A stretch of DNA of 13,198 nucleotides from Lachnospiraceae bacterium (lineage in GTDB: Bacteria; Bacillota_A; Clostridia; Lachnospirales; Lachnospiraceae): contig JAGADM010000149.1 in assembly GCA_017613595.1 (NCBI GenBank), positions 1 to 13,198 of the forward strand, given 5' to 3'. The position numbers were made by a program, and so were the translations under genes. Below are positions 7,697 to 13,198 of the stretch, in pieces; position 1 is the stretch's first letter; each line of letters starts with the position of its first letter. A model generated the notes under the pieces. It was given only the letters and a program-made list of their open reading frames with translations. It made no database searches and was not told the origin of the DNA.

Positions 7697-9208
7697 TTAA
7701 GGCTTTTCCACAACACCGAGGAACAACGGAATGTTATCCGCTGTCCGGATTGCAAACAGGAACGGACGGTCAAATGTAAAATACAATTCATCCTCAACGA
7801 ACATGGCGCCCGCAATCTGAATCTCCGTAAACGCTGCTGCCACCACGCCCTCCTCATCGATCTTGACGCGGACGGAATGCATGGCTTCCGAGACAAAATA
7901 CCCGTCTGACTTTTCAAACAGCGGCGAAAAATCCGATCGTATTTCGTCAAGAACATCCGTAACTCCAAGCTTCTTCATGGTTTCCGTAAGGTCCGATGAG
8001 GAAGCGATGTCGAACTTCGGAACGGACAGGTGGATTCTCGCACTTTTGCGTTCCTCATAGGCTCCGCCCTGATTCATCAGCTGCTGAAATTCGGGATCCG
8101 TAAGCAGGTCATCAACGGTGTAACCTTCGTTCGGAAGAATGAACCACATGGCCGCGCCGGTCTTCGCTTTAAAGTTCTTTAATACGGCAACAAACTTATC
8201 CCCGCGGTAATACGCGGCGCCCACGGTTTCATGCATGAACGGGGTTTCGATGTCTCCGTCCGCGGCGTGAAACACTTCCGCGTACGTATTCGTCTCACTG
8301 AATTCATCGTACCATTTGGACGCAAAAAGGATGGTTGTCAATAACGCGATCCTCGTCTGCGAGCCGAATGTGACACCGCCGGCTGCATCCTTTAAAAGAT
8401 TTCCTGTCCGGCTGTTCAGCCACGCCTGCGCCGCCTCATTGTAGGCGCTGCTGCCCATCTTCCCGCGGAATGCGGACGCGTGGTAACTCTCCGCAAGGCA
8501 CGACAGAACTGCTTTCTTATAGTCATCGGACGATTCATCAAGCCATACGGACGAGCTGAGGACACATTTTCCCGTTATATCATCGAGAAGCACGGCATTC
8601 CACAGCGCGTCCGAGCGTTTCCGAAGGTCTTCGATCTCCTCCGCGCCGAGTACCGTGAAGAGCTGTTTCCTCGAATTGCCGCCGGTCATCTCCGCAAGCA
8701 TGGCAAATGTAAGATATACGTTCAGCGGGGAATAGACCCTGTTCTCTCCGTTCCGGTCCGCAAGAAGGCTCTGCATGCTTTTTACGGTGAAAAGATTCAC
8801 CGGGTCGGCCGCTTCCTTCTCCCCGTATGTTTTAATCAGGCCGCGTATTTTCCACATTTCGTCTTCATACGCGCGGCTTGCCTGCACATAGGCCTCGTAA
8901 CCGGAATCACTGACATCATCAAGGAACGGCTGAACGGGGAACTTGGGGATGACCGCCTCGGCCAGAACATACTGACTGAGCCCCTTGTCATCGCCCGAAC
9001 CGGAGGCTCCCTTCTTTCCGGACAACTTCGCTTTCGCCGCAATGACTCCTCCGGCAACGGCAAGCACCGCTATAACTATGGCAGCAACCGGCAGAATCCG
9101 TTTCATAGGTGGTTTTCTCAGTTCCTCGGAACTGCTTTCATGCTCACTGCGCTTCACGATGTCCTCCTCCGCTTTTTCGATGCTTTTCAGCAAATCTTCT
9201 GCCTTCAT
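7697..9208 (-). CDS. Membrane-anchored serpin (serine protease inhibitor)
   Basis: The 503-residue protein has a charged N-terminal stretch (1-36, with LLKSIEKAEEDIVKR), one membrane helix (about 37-58), a Gly/Ser linker and a complete serpin fold (about 136-503). Family landmarks are NRVYSPLNVYLTFAML (156-171), FASKWYDEF (295-303), PFMHE (323-327), FILPNEG (356-362), VPKFDIASSSDLTETMKKLG (396-415), the hinge DEEGVVAAAFTE (451-462), and the C-terminal FDRPFLFAI...PLFLGVV. The hinge carries small residues, as in inhibitory serpins. The scissile bond would fall around IAGAM (464-469), suggesting elastase- or subtilisin-like targets, but the exact P1 residue is uncertain. The domain should lie outside the cell, tethered by the helix. 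AAGGAG 7 nt upstream fixes the ATG at 9206-9208; the open frame continues upstream to 9412 into the end of YD2 and is not the start. Confidence 0.93.
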   Translation of the reverse strand: MKAEDLLKSIEKAEEDIVKRSEHESSSEELRKPPMKRILPVAAIVIAVLAVAGGVIAAKAKLSGKKGASGSGDDKGLSQYVLAEAVIPKFPVQPFLDDVSDSGYEAYVQASRAYEDEMWKIRGLIKTYGEKEAADPVNLFTVKSMQSLLADRNGENRVYSPLNVYLTFAMLAEMTGGNSRKQLFTVLGAEEIEDLRKRSDALWNAVLLDDITGKCVLSSSVWLDESSDDYKKAVLSCLAESYHASAFRGKMGSSAYNEAAQAWLNSRTGNLLKDAAGGVTFGSQTRIALLTTILFASKWYDEFSETNTYAEVFHAADGDIETPFMHETVGAAYYRGDKFVAVLKNFKAKTGAAMWFILPNEGYTVDDLLTDPEFQQLMNQGGAYEERKSARIHLSVPKFDIASSSDLTETMKKLGVTDVLDEIRSDFSPLFEKSDGYFVSEAMHSVRVKIDEEGVVAAAFTEIQIAGAMFVEDELYFTFDRPFLFAIRTADNIPLFLGVVEKP

Positions 9209-9215
9209 AAGAATT

Positions 9216-9221
9216 CTCCTT
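9216..9221 (-). promoter_or_regulatory. Ribosome binding site deciding the serpin start
   Basis: AAGGAG on the minus strand, 7 nt before the ATG at 9208. It removes a 68-residue N-terminal extension that would otherwise overlap the 3' end of the YD2 gene. Confidence 0.8.
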
Positions 9222-9245
9222 TCCCATTTTCTTCTGTCCTTCACC

Positions 9246-9278
9246 CTATAAGACAGGAAAATGCGAAAGAACATTACA
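9246..9278 (-). promoter_or_regulatory. Possible alternative-sigma (ECF-like) promoter before the serpin
   Basis: The 100-bp gap has no sigma-A promoter with a recognisable -35, but on the minus strand TGTAAT (9273-9278) is followed after 17 bp by TGTCTTATAG (9246-9255). The layout, a TGTAA-type -35 and a GTC-containing -10, resembles ECF sigma factor promoters. This is a weak, pattern-based call; read-through from YD2 is the alternative. Confidence 0.2.
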
Positions 9279-9308
9279 TTTTTCGGCTTACGTCCGTTTC
9301 CGAATACG

Positions 9309-10487
9309 TCAGTACGGTCCGGGAAACTCCTCCGACCGCGCCAGATCGCTTGCGGCGGCCCATGTGTAAGGATCCACCGTGTATACCTGCTCAAATACAA
9401 GGCTCTCGTCATAAGGAAGGCCGAGTTTCTTACGTTCCTGATTGGTCAGAAACGTTTCTTCCACATACATGGTTTCGTATTCAAGCTTCGTCAGAGATAC
9501 TTCGCTGCTTCCTTCCGCGCCGGACTCGATTCGGATAAGATCCAGGTCGTCATCGTAGAAAAACCGCTGCTCTGCGGCAACCGTGTTATTTTCCGTGTAG
9601 GAGGTTGCTACCAAAAGACAGCCGTTTTCATCATACCGGAAACTGATATAACTGATCTGTCCGTCACCGGGCGTCAGATTCTTCGCGCTGAGTAATCTTC
9701 CGTCATTGTCATAGAGGAATTCACAACGGCGTATTTCCGTTCCGTCAGTGTCAAAGTCCGTCCGCTGAACCATATTGCCTTTAACATCATACCGGTAAGT
9801 ACTGTAGCGGTAATCACACTTCAAAAAGATAGCTTTACTCACTCTTCCGAATTCATCATACTCTACATTATACTCGCTGCCCAGCCGGATAACATCGGCC
9901 GTTTGCCTTTGGCTGTAATCCCCCAGAATGGAAATGATTCCGTTAAATCCGGTTTCCAGACTTCCGTTCATTCCATCCAATCCGTAGACGCCCATTCCGG
10001 AAAACGTGTAACCCGGTTCATCCGGATACGTAGTTACATCTTCTTGGGTAACCGTTCGGCCGCCGTTGGAGTATTTGTATCGGTATACAGTCTCAAATTG
10101 TTCATTCCATAACGGAATCACATCCCAGCGGTTATATGCCAACTTCTCCGTAAGACTTCCGTTATCCGGGTTAAAATGACATTCTACACTTCCGTAAGGG
10201 GATTCCGCCCAAACGAGCCGCTTCACATAGTATCCCTGCACAGGAGCAGGCGTGGGCTTTTCGGTCGGTTCTTCAGTAACCTTCTCCGTCGGTTTTGCAG
10301 TCGGCTTTTCAGTTGCCTTCTCCGTCGGTTCTGCAGTCACTTCCTTTGTCGGTTCCGGAGTTGCTTTTCCTTCGGAGGAAGTTTCGGACGGCGAAAGTTT
10401 GGACCTGTCATAAAGCAGTATTCCGCCCGCCGTCAATGCCATACACACGCATACTATGATAATTCCCGCAAGTACCTTTTTATTCAT
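9309..10487 (-). CDS. Membrane-anchored YD-repeat protein YD2, paralogue of YD1
   Basis: The 392-residue protein has an N-terminal hydrophobic helix (about 5-26), a Pro/Thr/Glu/Lys-rich low-complexity linker (about 41-85) that looks like a wall-spanning spacer, and a YD-type repeat region with units such as VEYDEFGR, YRYDVKGN, FLYDNDGR, FRYDENGC and FFYDDDLD. It shares with YD1 the entry motif YxVKRxVxAxS after the linker, a central RYSTxxYDxKGN...GTEIRRC/GEIRRC block, and the C-terminal LTNQERKKLGLPY module with a following tryptophan. The ATG overlaps the hydrolase stop in ATGAATAA (8-bp overlap), so translation is coupled to the kinase-hydrolase operon. I know of no assigned function. A surface-exposed role is inferred from the anchor and spacer, and no RHS toxin or peptidase motif is visible. 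Confidence 0.82.
   Translation of the reverse strand: MNKKVLAGIIIVCVCMALTAGGILLYDRSKLSPSETSSEGKATPEPTKEVTAEPTEKATEKPTAKPTEKVTEEPTEKPTPAPVQGYYVKRLVWAESPYGSVECHFNPDNGSLTEKLAYNRWDVIPLWNEQFETVYRYKYSNGGRTVTQEDVTTYPDEPGYTFSGMGVYGLDGMNGSLETGFNGIISILGDYSQRQTADVIRLGSEYNVEYDEFGRVSKAIFLKCDYRYSTYRYDVKGNMVQRTDFDTDGTEIRRCEFLYDNDGRLLSAKNLTPGDGQISYISFRYDENGCLLVATSYTENNTVAAEQRFFYDDDLDLIRIESGAEGSSEVSLTKLEYETMYVEETFLTNQERKKLGLPYDESLVFEQVYTVDPYTWAAASDLARSEEFPGPY
10240..10365. repeat. Degenerate tandem repeat coding for the YD2 Pro-Thr linker
   Basis: Imperfect copies of a segment like TTCTCCGTCGGTTCT recur on the plus strand every 12-24 bp. On the minus strand they encode reiterated PTEK, PTAK and PTKE units. 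Such repeats expand and contract readily, so linker length may vary between strains. Confidence 0.6.
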
Positions 10488-11385
10488 TGTTCTCTTCTCT
10501 CATTTCCCGCAGCGTATCCGCGATCCATCCGGTCAGTCCGTGCGGCAGCCGCTCGTCCATCGGCGTGCCGTCATCGAGCATCAGATTGGCCTGCACGCCG
10601 TTCATCAGGCAGTGCTGCCCCATCTCGATTCCGCCGATGATCGACGCGATTCCGCCGTCACCGTTTCGTACCCACTCGGGGTTGAAAAGGAAATTTCCTT
10701 TCATCGACGCAAGTTTCGGCAAGCGCGGTACGACATCCTTTTCAAAGTTGCCGAACTCGTCGCGCTTTCCTTCGGCATAGAAAATTCTAACGCCGTGCTG
10801 CTCCATCCTGTCGAGGTCTTCGTCCGTTGAAATGCTCATTGTACCGACCGGGATCAGCACGTTGCAGGCTTCCGGATGCGCTTCGGCAAATCGGAACGTT
10901 ATTCTGGCTCCTGCGGAATTGCCGAACAGGAAACGGATTCCACGGCCGTTCATCCGGTCGGCGATCACGGCTTCCATCAGTTCATAAAGCGGCTCAATGT
11001 ATTCCTTGTCCCAGGTTCCCTGAACCTTTCCTTCCGCGTCCCGGTACTCGTTCGCAAGCGGAATCAGAATGTATGCTCCTCCTATCGTCTTCTGATAGGA
11101 ATCGGATGCGTACATTTCTGCGCCGGTATAGTTGATGCAGATGTCGCCTTCGAGCGCATTGCTCTTGCCGTGCAGGAATATGAGAACCGGATAGTCTCCT
11201 CCCTTTTCATATCCGTATTCCGTCGGATCGAACCAGTAATACTTCATATTGGTTCCGTCCGATGCGGTAAATTCGCTCTTATGAAACCTTGAGAAATACT
11301 CCCCAAGCTTATAGGTAGGGGCAACGGAAATAAAACTGCCTTCCGGAATCTGATCCGCCCACGGCGGTGTCGGTCTTTCTGCCAT
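10480..11385 (-). CDS. Alpha/beta hydrolase, putative esterase or peptidase-like
   Basis: The 301-residue protein has no signal peptide, so it should act in the cytoplasm. It has an alpha/beta-hydrolase core: PVLIFLHGKSNALEGD (66-81) supplies the oxyanion-hole HG, GNSAG (155-159) is the nucleophile elbow with S157, D209 in GKRDEF is a plausible acid, and H258 in GQHC or H282 in PHGLTGW could be the catalytic histidine. The substrate is not evident; relatives are annotated loosely as esterases or prolyl-oligopeptidase-like proteins. The ATG at 11383-11385 is chosen because GGAGGG lies 7 nt upstream; the in-frame ATGs at 11400 and 11391 are poorly placed. It begins 2 bp after the kinase stop codon and overlaps the YD2 start by 8 bp, so the three genes form one coupled operon. 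Its partner kinase suggests intracellular handling of a glycoside or acyl-sugar, but this is inference. Confidence 0.85.
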   Translation of the reverse strand: MAERPTPPWADQIPEGSFISVAPTYKLGEYFSRFHKSEFTASDGTNMKYYWFDPTEYGYEKGGDYPVLIFLHGKSNALEGDICINYTGAEMYASDSYQKTIGGAYILIPLANEYRDAEGKVQGTWDKEYIEPLYELMEAVIADRMNGRGIRFLFGNSAGARITFRFAEAHPEACNVLIPVGTMSISTDEDLDRMEQHGVRIFYAEGKRDEFGNFEKDVVPRLPKLASMKGNFLFNPEWVRNGDGGIASIIGGIEMGQHCLMNGVQANLMLDDGTPMDERLPHGLTGWIADTLREMREENNE

Positions 11386-11387
11386 AA

Positions 11388-12524
11388 TCATTCCCTCCAT
11401 GTTACTCCGAGAAGTTCCCGCACTCTTGTAAGCCGGTATCCCGGGTATCTTTCTTTAAGCACTTTTTCTTTGGAAATCACGTCCGTATAGTAACGGAGCG
11501 CCAGTTCGAAATTGATCTTATCAAATGCCTGCGGCAAATGAGACAGCACCGGTTCCGCCATCCCTGCCTCGGCATTAATCGCCTCAGACATCATTGTCCC
11601 GGTTCTTCCGGTTCCTGCCGTCTCCAGCCAACCCGCCGCAGATATTTCTTTCGGGACCTCTCTCATCCCGCTCCGGTATCCTTCAACGATAACCTCTGCC
11701 GCTTCCCTGTCGAAGGTTCCCCTGTTCACGCAGCACGACCGGATGCAGTCCGCGAGTTCTTCGGATGCGGATCCGGCCATTACCGTATCCCAGTCAAGCA
11801 TTCCGATAACCTCTCCGTTTCGAAACAGAATATTGGAAAGTTTCGCGTCGCCGTGAATGATACATTTTTCATTCGTATTTTCCGTTCCCGACCGCATGCC
11901 TTTCCATTCTGAAATTTTCAACAGATTGTTAACGCTTTCTGCGTTATCCGTTTCCGTTCTTCGTTTGTTCGGCAGAAAACCGGCGATTCCCCGCTGAATC
12001 TGCTCCTCTATATCCGGCACACGGTTTTCTTCACAAAGATTGCTGCCTGAAAGCGTCGCCCTGTACCGCTCACAGTAAACGCTCAGGTCATGCAGCATCG
12101 GATAGACCGGCTTAGGCTCCGCAGAAAGCTTCTGCAGTAATCCGTGAAGCTTGGAAAGCCCCTTTCCGCAGGCGAAAAGCTGCTCTTTCGTAAGCGGCGT
12201 CTTCAGTGTTTCCGCTTCGATATACGGGTACATCCGCCAGCGAAATCCTTCGGCATCCGTGCGGAAATAGTTTCCGTCTTTACAGCGCATCCATTTTGGA
12301 TAAGCCCATCCGACCGCCTCGCAGACTGCGGAATATAGTCCGAAATTATAAAGCAGCTTCTCGGGATCCATCTTCGGCTGCAGACGCTGCAGAACAAAGC
12401 GTCCCGACGCGGTCCGGATAAAATACGTATCGTTGATATGCCCTTCCGAAACCGCTTCGGTTTCCGTCACCGCTTCGTCCGTAAACTGCCGGCAGATGTC
12501 GATTAAAGAATCCTCATACCCCAT
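11388..12524 (-). CDS. APH-fold phosphotransferase, NahK-like (N-acetylhexosamine 1-kinase type)
   Basis: The 378-residue protein has the aminoglycoside-phosphotransferase/choline-kinase fold. The ATP-binding start reads EGHINDTYFI...FVLQRLQ (27-49), the Brenner catalytic loop is HGDAKLSN (224-231) with D226 as base, and the metal-binding segment is LDWDTVMAGS (243-252). The GHINxTYxV...LQ opening, LDxDTxMxGS and the C-terminal RYYTDVI...YPGYRLTRVRELL resemble N-acetylhexosamine 1-kinases such as bifidobacterial NahK, which phosphorylate GlcNAc/GalNAc at C1 in the lacto-N-biose pathway. The other genes of that pathway are not in this window, so substrate assignment is tentative. An extra loop (about 185-218) precedes the catalytic loop. 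The ATG at 12522-12524 is preferred to the adjacent TTG at 12527; the Shine-Dalgarno is a modest GGGGA 7-8 nt upstream. It is the first gene of the kinase-hydrolase-YD2 operon. Confidence 0.87.
   Translation of the reverse strand: MGYEDSLIDICRQFTDEAVTETEAVSEGHINDTYFIRTASGRFVLQRLQPKMDPEKLLYNFGLYSAVCEAVGWAYPKWMRCKDGNYFRTDAEGFRWRMYPYIEAETLKTPLTKEQLFACGKGLSKLHGLLQKLSAEPKPVYPMLHDLSVYCERYRATLSGSNLCEENRVPDIEEQIQRGIAGFLPNKRRTETDNAESVNNLLKISEWKGMRSGTENTNEKCIIHGDAKLSNILFRNGEVIGMLDWDTVMAGSASEELADCIRSCCVNRGTFDREAAEVIVEGYRSGMREVPKEISAAGWLETAGTGRTGTMMSEAINAEAGMAEPVLSHLPQAFDKINFELALRYYTDVISKEKVLKERYPGYRLTRVRELLGVTWRE
11393..11398 (-). promoter_or_regulatory. Ribosome binding site deciding the hydrolase start
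   Basis: GGAGGG on the minus strand lies inside the last codons of the kinase gene, 7 nt before the ATG at 11385. It favours the start MAERP over two earlier in-frame ATGs. Confidence 0.75.
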
Positions 12525-12559
12525 CAAAGTTTCCCCGTTATTCCTGCTGTCTTATGCGC

Positions 12560-12586
12560 CCGTACCGGCCGCATCGACCGTACCGG
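12560..12586. repeat. Direct repeat CCGTACCGG in the kinase operon leader
   Basis: Two exact copies of CCGTACCGG (12560-12568 and 12578-12586), 18 bp apart, lie between the promoter and the kinase start. They sit in the transcribed leader, where a repressor or RNA-binding factor could act. No function is known to me. Confidence 0.5.
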
Positions 12587-12597
12587 ATATTTGAATT

Positions 12598-12626
12598 ATT
12601 ATAGCATATCCGTATTATTCTGTCAC
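12598..12626 (-). promoter_or_regulatory. Strong sigma-A promoter of the kinase-hydrolase-YD2 operon
   Basis: On the minus strand: -35 GTGACA (12621-12626), 17-bp spacer, and a perfect -10 TATAAT (12598-12603). This is the closest to consensus in the window. Transcription should start near 12591, giving a leader of about 67 nt. Confidence 0.85.
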
Positions 12627-12645
12627 GGATTATTGCCCCCGGTGG

Positions 12646-12779
12646 CTTGCCGATTCTTGCCCGCGACTTGCCGCTTCTTGTCTTCGGCGCGTCAATTCTT
12701 GTCCGTGACTTGCCAATTCTTGCCCGTGACTTGCCGATTCTTGTCCGCGGCTTGCCGCTTCTTGTCTACGGCGTGTCAA
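12646..12779. repeat. 21-bp tandem repeat upstream of the kinase promoter
   Basis: Six complete 21-bp units begin at 12646, 12667, 12688, 12709, 12730 and 12751, followed by a partial one at 12772-12779. The consensus is close to CTTGCCGATTCTTGTCCGCG plus one base; each unit keeps TTCTTG at its centre. Units 1-3 closely match units 5-7, so there is a higher-order period of 84 bp, suggesting duplication of a four-unit block. No spacers separate the units, which excludes a CRISPR. The array ends about 20 bp upstream of the -35 box. Confidence 0.85.
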
Positions 12780-13058
12780 ACCATATTTGAACACGCCTGC
12801 CTACTGTCGGACCAACCGCCCTGCATATTCACAAACATGGAACCAATTAAGCTCTTCTTAAGATTTAATACCTCCGCTCTCTTTCTATTTGACACCATTC
12901 TCCCTTCCAGTCCGGAAAGGTACCACCGGATTGTTATCGATGCTTTCACCACATGGTATTATATCGGTCCTTTCCCATTTTTGATACCACTTTCCGGAAA
13001 AGTCGATGGTATTCAATCGAAAGATTACCTCCATTAATACAACAAAATGCTGAAACCA
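12780..13058. other. Intergenic stretch with palindromes, no convincing gene
   Basis: About 280 bp between the tandem repeat and the putative insertion-element end. It holds TCCGG...CCGGA (12911-12930 region), a perfect TTTCCGGAAA (12991-13000) nested in an ATACCA/TGGTAT inverted repeat (12984-12989 and 13007-13012), and an isolated minus-strand TATAAT (12958-12963) without a good -35. Open frames here are short or lack a ribosome binding site. I see no RNA gene. Confidence 0.5.
12984..13012. repeat. Imperfect 29-bp palindrome with TTTCCGGAAA core
   Basis: Arms ATACCA (12984-12989) and TGGTAT (13007-13012) flank the perfect 10-bp palindrome TTTCCGGAAA (12991-13000). It could be an operator or part of a degraded mobile element. 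Its position, far upstream of the kinase promoter and next to the insertion element, does not decide between them. Confidence 0.5.
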
Positions 13059-13088
13059 TGAAGTGGTAAGCTAAAAGTAGACACACAC

Positions 13089-13163
13089 TCCATTTTTTGT
13101 AGACATTGGTTCTCGATGGTAGTACCATCTATCGTAGAAGTAATCACACCTGCAAAAAATGGA
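13089..13163. repeat. Nested inverted repeat in the putative transposase leader
   Basis: The 11-bp arms TCCATTTTTTG (13089-13099) and CAAAAAATGGA (13153-13163) are exact reverse complements. Between them lies the 15-bp palindrome GATGGTA-G-TACCATC (13115-13129). Together they could fold into one long RNA or DNA hairpin ending 15 bp before the transposase start. Confidence 0.75.
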
Positions 13164-13178
13164 ATCATGGAGGTGCCA

Positions 13179-13198
13179 ATGAAATACACAAAGGAACA
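13179..13198 (+). CDS. Start of a probable transposase gene (OrfA-like), cut by the right edge
   Basis: Only the first six codons (MKYTKE) are present, preceded by GGAGGT about 4-5 nt upstream. MKYTKE-type openings are, from memory, common in IS3-family OrfA helix-turn-helix proteins of Clostridia. An in-frame ATG at 13167 overlaps the ribosome binding site and is less likely. The identification rests on this short start and the flanking repeats, so it is tentative. Confidence 0.4.

Larger units (their letters stand above)
13059..13198 (+). mobile_element. Left end of a probable IS3-family insertion sequence (truncated by window)
   Basis: A segment starting TG at about 13059, with CTAAAAGTAGACACACAC (13071-13088), resembles IS3-family left ends (TG... 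followed by an AAAAGTxGACA-like block). It precedes a transposase-like start codon at 13179. The exact boundary is uncertain because the right end and any target duplication are outside the window. Confidence 0.4.

Noticed and set aside
9209..9412. N-terminal extension of the serpin to 571 residues
   Set aside because: It overlaps the YD2 3' end, looks non-protein-like, and AAGGAG with ideal spacing marks the ATG at 9208.
8480..9538. Plus-strand 352-codon open frame
   Set aside because: It is antisense to the serpin and the YD2 end, has no ribosome binding site, and crosses a gene boundary.
11388..12524. Aminoglycoside resistance gene
   Set aside because: The fold is shared, but the GHINDTYFI opening and LDWDTVMAGS point to sugar or homoserine-type kinases, and no resistance context is visible.
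12646..12779. CRISPR array
   Set aside because: The 21-bp units are directly adjacent with no unique spacers, are imperfect, and no cas gene is present.
12591..13037. Plus-strand 148-codon open frame with a CRFLSxA heptad repeat
   Set aside because: It starts at TTG without a ribosome binding site, runs antiparallel across the kinase -10 box, and its heptads are merely the translation of the 21-bp DNA repeat.
12946..13128. Minus-strand 60-codon frame with a Cys-rich hydrophobic segment
   Set aside because: It crosses the palindromic leader of the putative insertion sequence, has no good ribosome binding site and no recognisable homology.

Overview
This window reads as a chromosomal segment of a Gram-positive anaerobe of the Clostridia, most likely a Lachnospiraceae-type gut or rumen bacterium. 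The evidence is strong AGGAGG-type ribosome binding sites, sigma-A promoters with 17-bp spacers, a lipoprotein-type solute-binding protein, a membrane-anchored serpin, and the pairing of a PAS/GAF/GGDEF protein with a 7TM HD-GYP protein. The taxon is inferred from protein style, not from a marker gene. G+C looks close to one half. No tRNA, rRNA or CRISPR array is visible.

All nine substantial genes lie on the minus strand, so the window is transcribed right to left. From right to left: (i) the start of a plus-strand transposase gene, probably IS3-type, at the right edge, preceded by a nested inverted repeat; (ii) about 650 bp without a convincing gene, holding several palindromes and a striking 21-bp tandem repeat; (iii) a near-consensus promoter driving a tightly packed unit of a NahK-like phosphotransferase, an alpha/beta hydrolase and a membrane-anchored YD-repeat protein (YD2); (iv) a membrane-anchored serpin; (v) a promoter and a lone extracellular solute-binding lipoprotein, followed by a NifS/IscS-type cysteine desulfurase and a strong hairpin; (vi) a second YD-repeat protein (YD1), paralogous to YD2; (vii) a promoter driving a c-di-GMP pair, a soluble PAS-GAF-GGDEF diguanylate cyclase and a 7TM HD-GYP protein whose 3' end runs off the left edge.

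Several of the longest open frames begin at TTG codons that are not the real starts. For the diguanylate cyclase the TTG is part of the -35 box of its promoter. For the solute-binding protein, serpin, hydrolase and YD1, well-placed Shine-Dalgarno sequences select internal ATG codons.

The common thread is the cell surface: two anchored YD proteins, an anchored serpin and a lipoprotein binding protein are exported, next to a c-di-GMP synthesis and sensing pair. A c-di-GMP-responsive envelope programme is a reasonable hypothesis, but only gene adjacency supports it. The least explained items are the YD1/YD2 family with its conserved C-terminal module, the long uncharacterised C-terminal region of the HD-GYP protein, and the 21-bp tandem repeat upstream of the kinase promoter.
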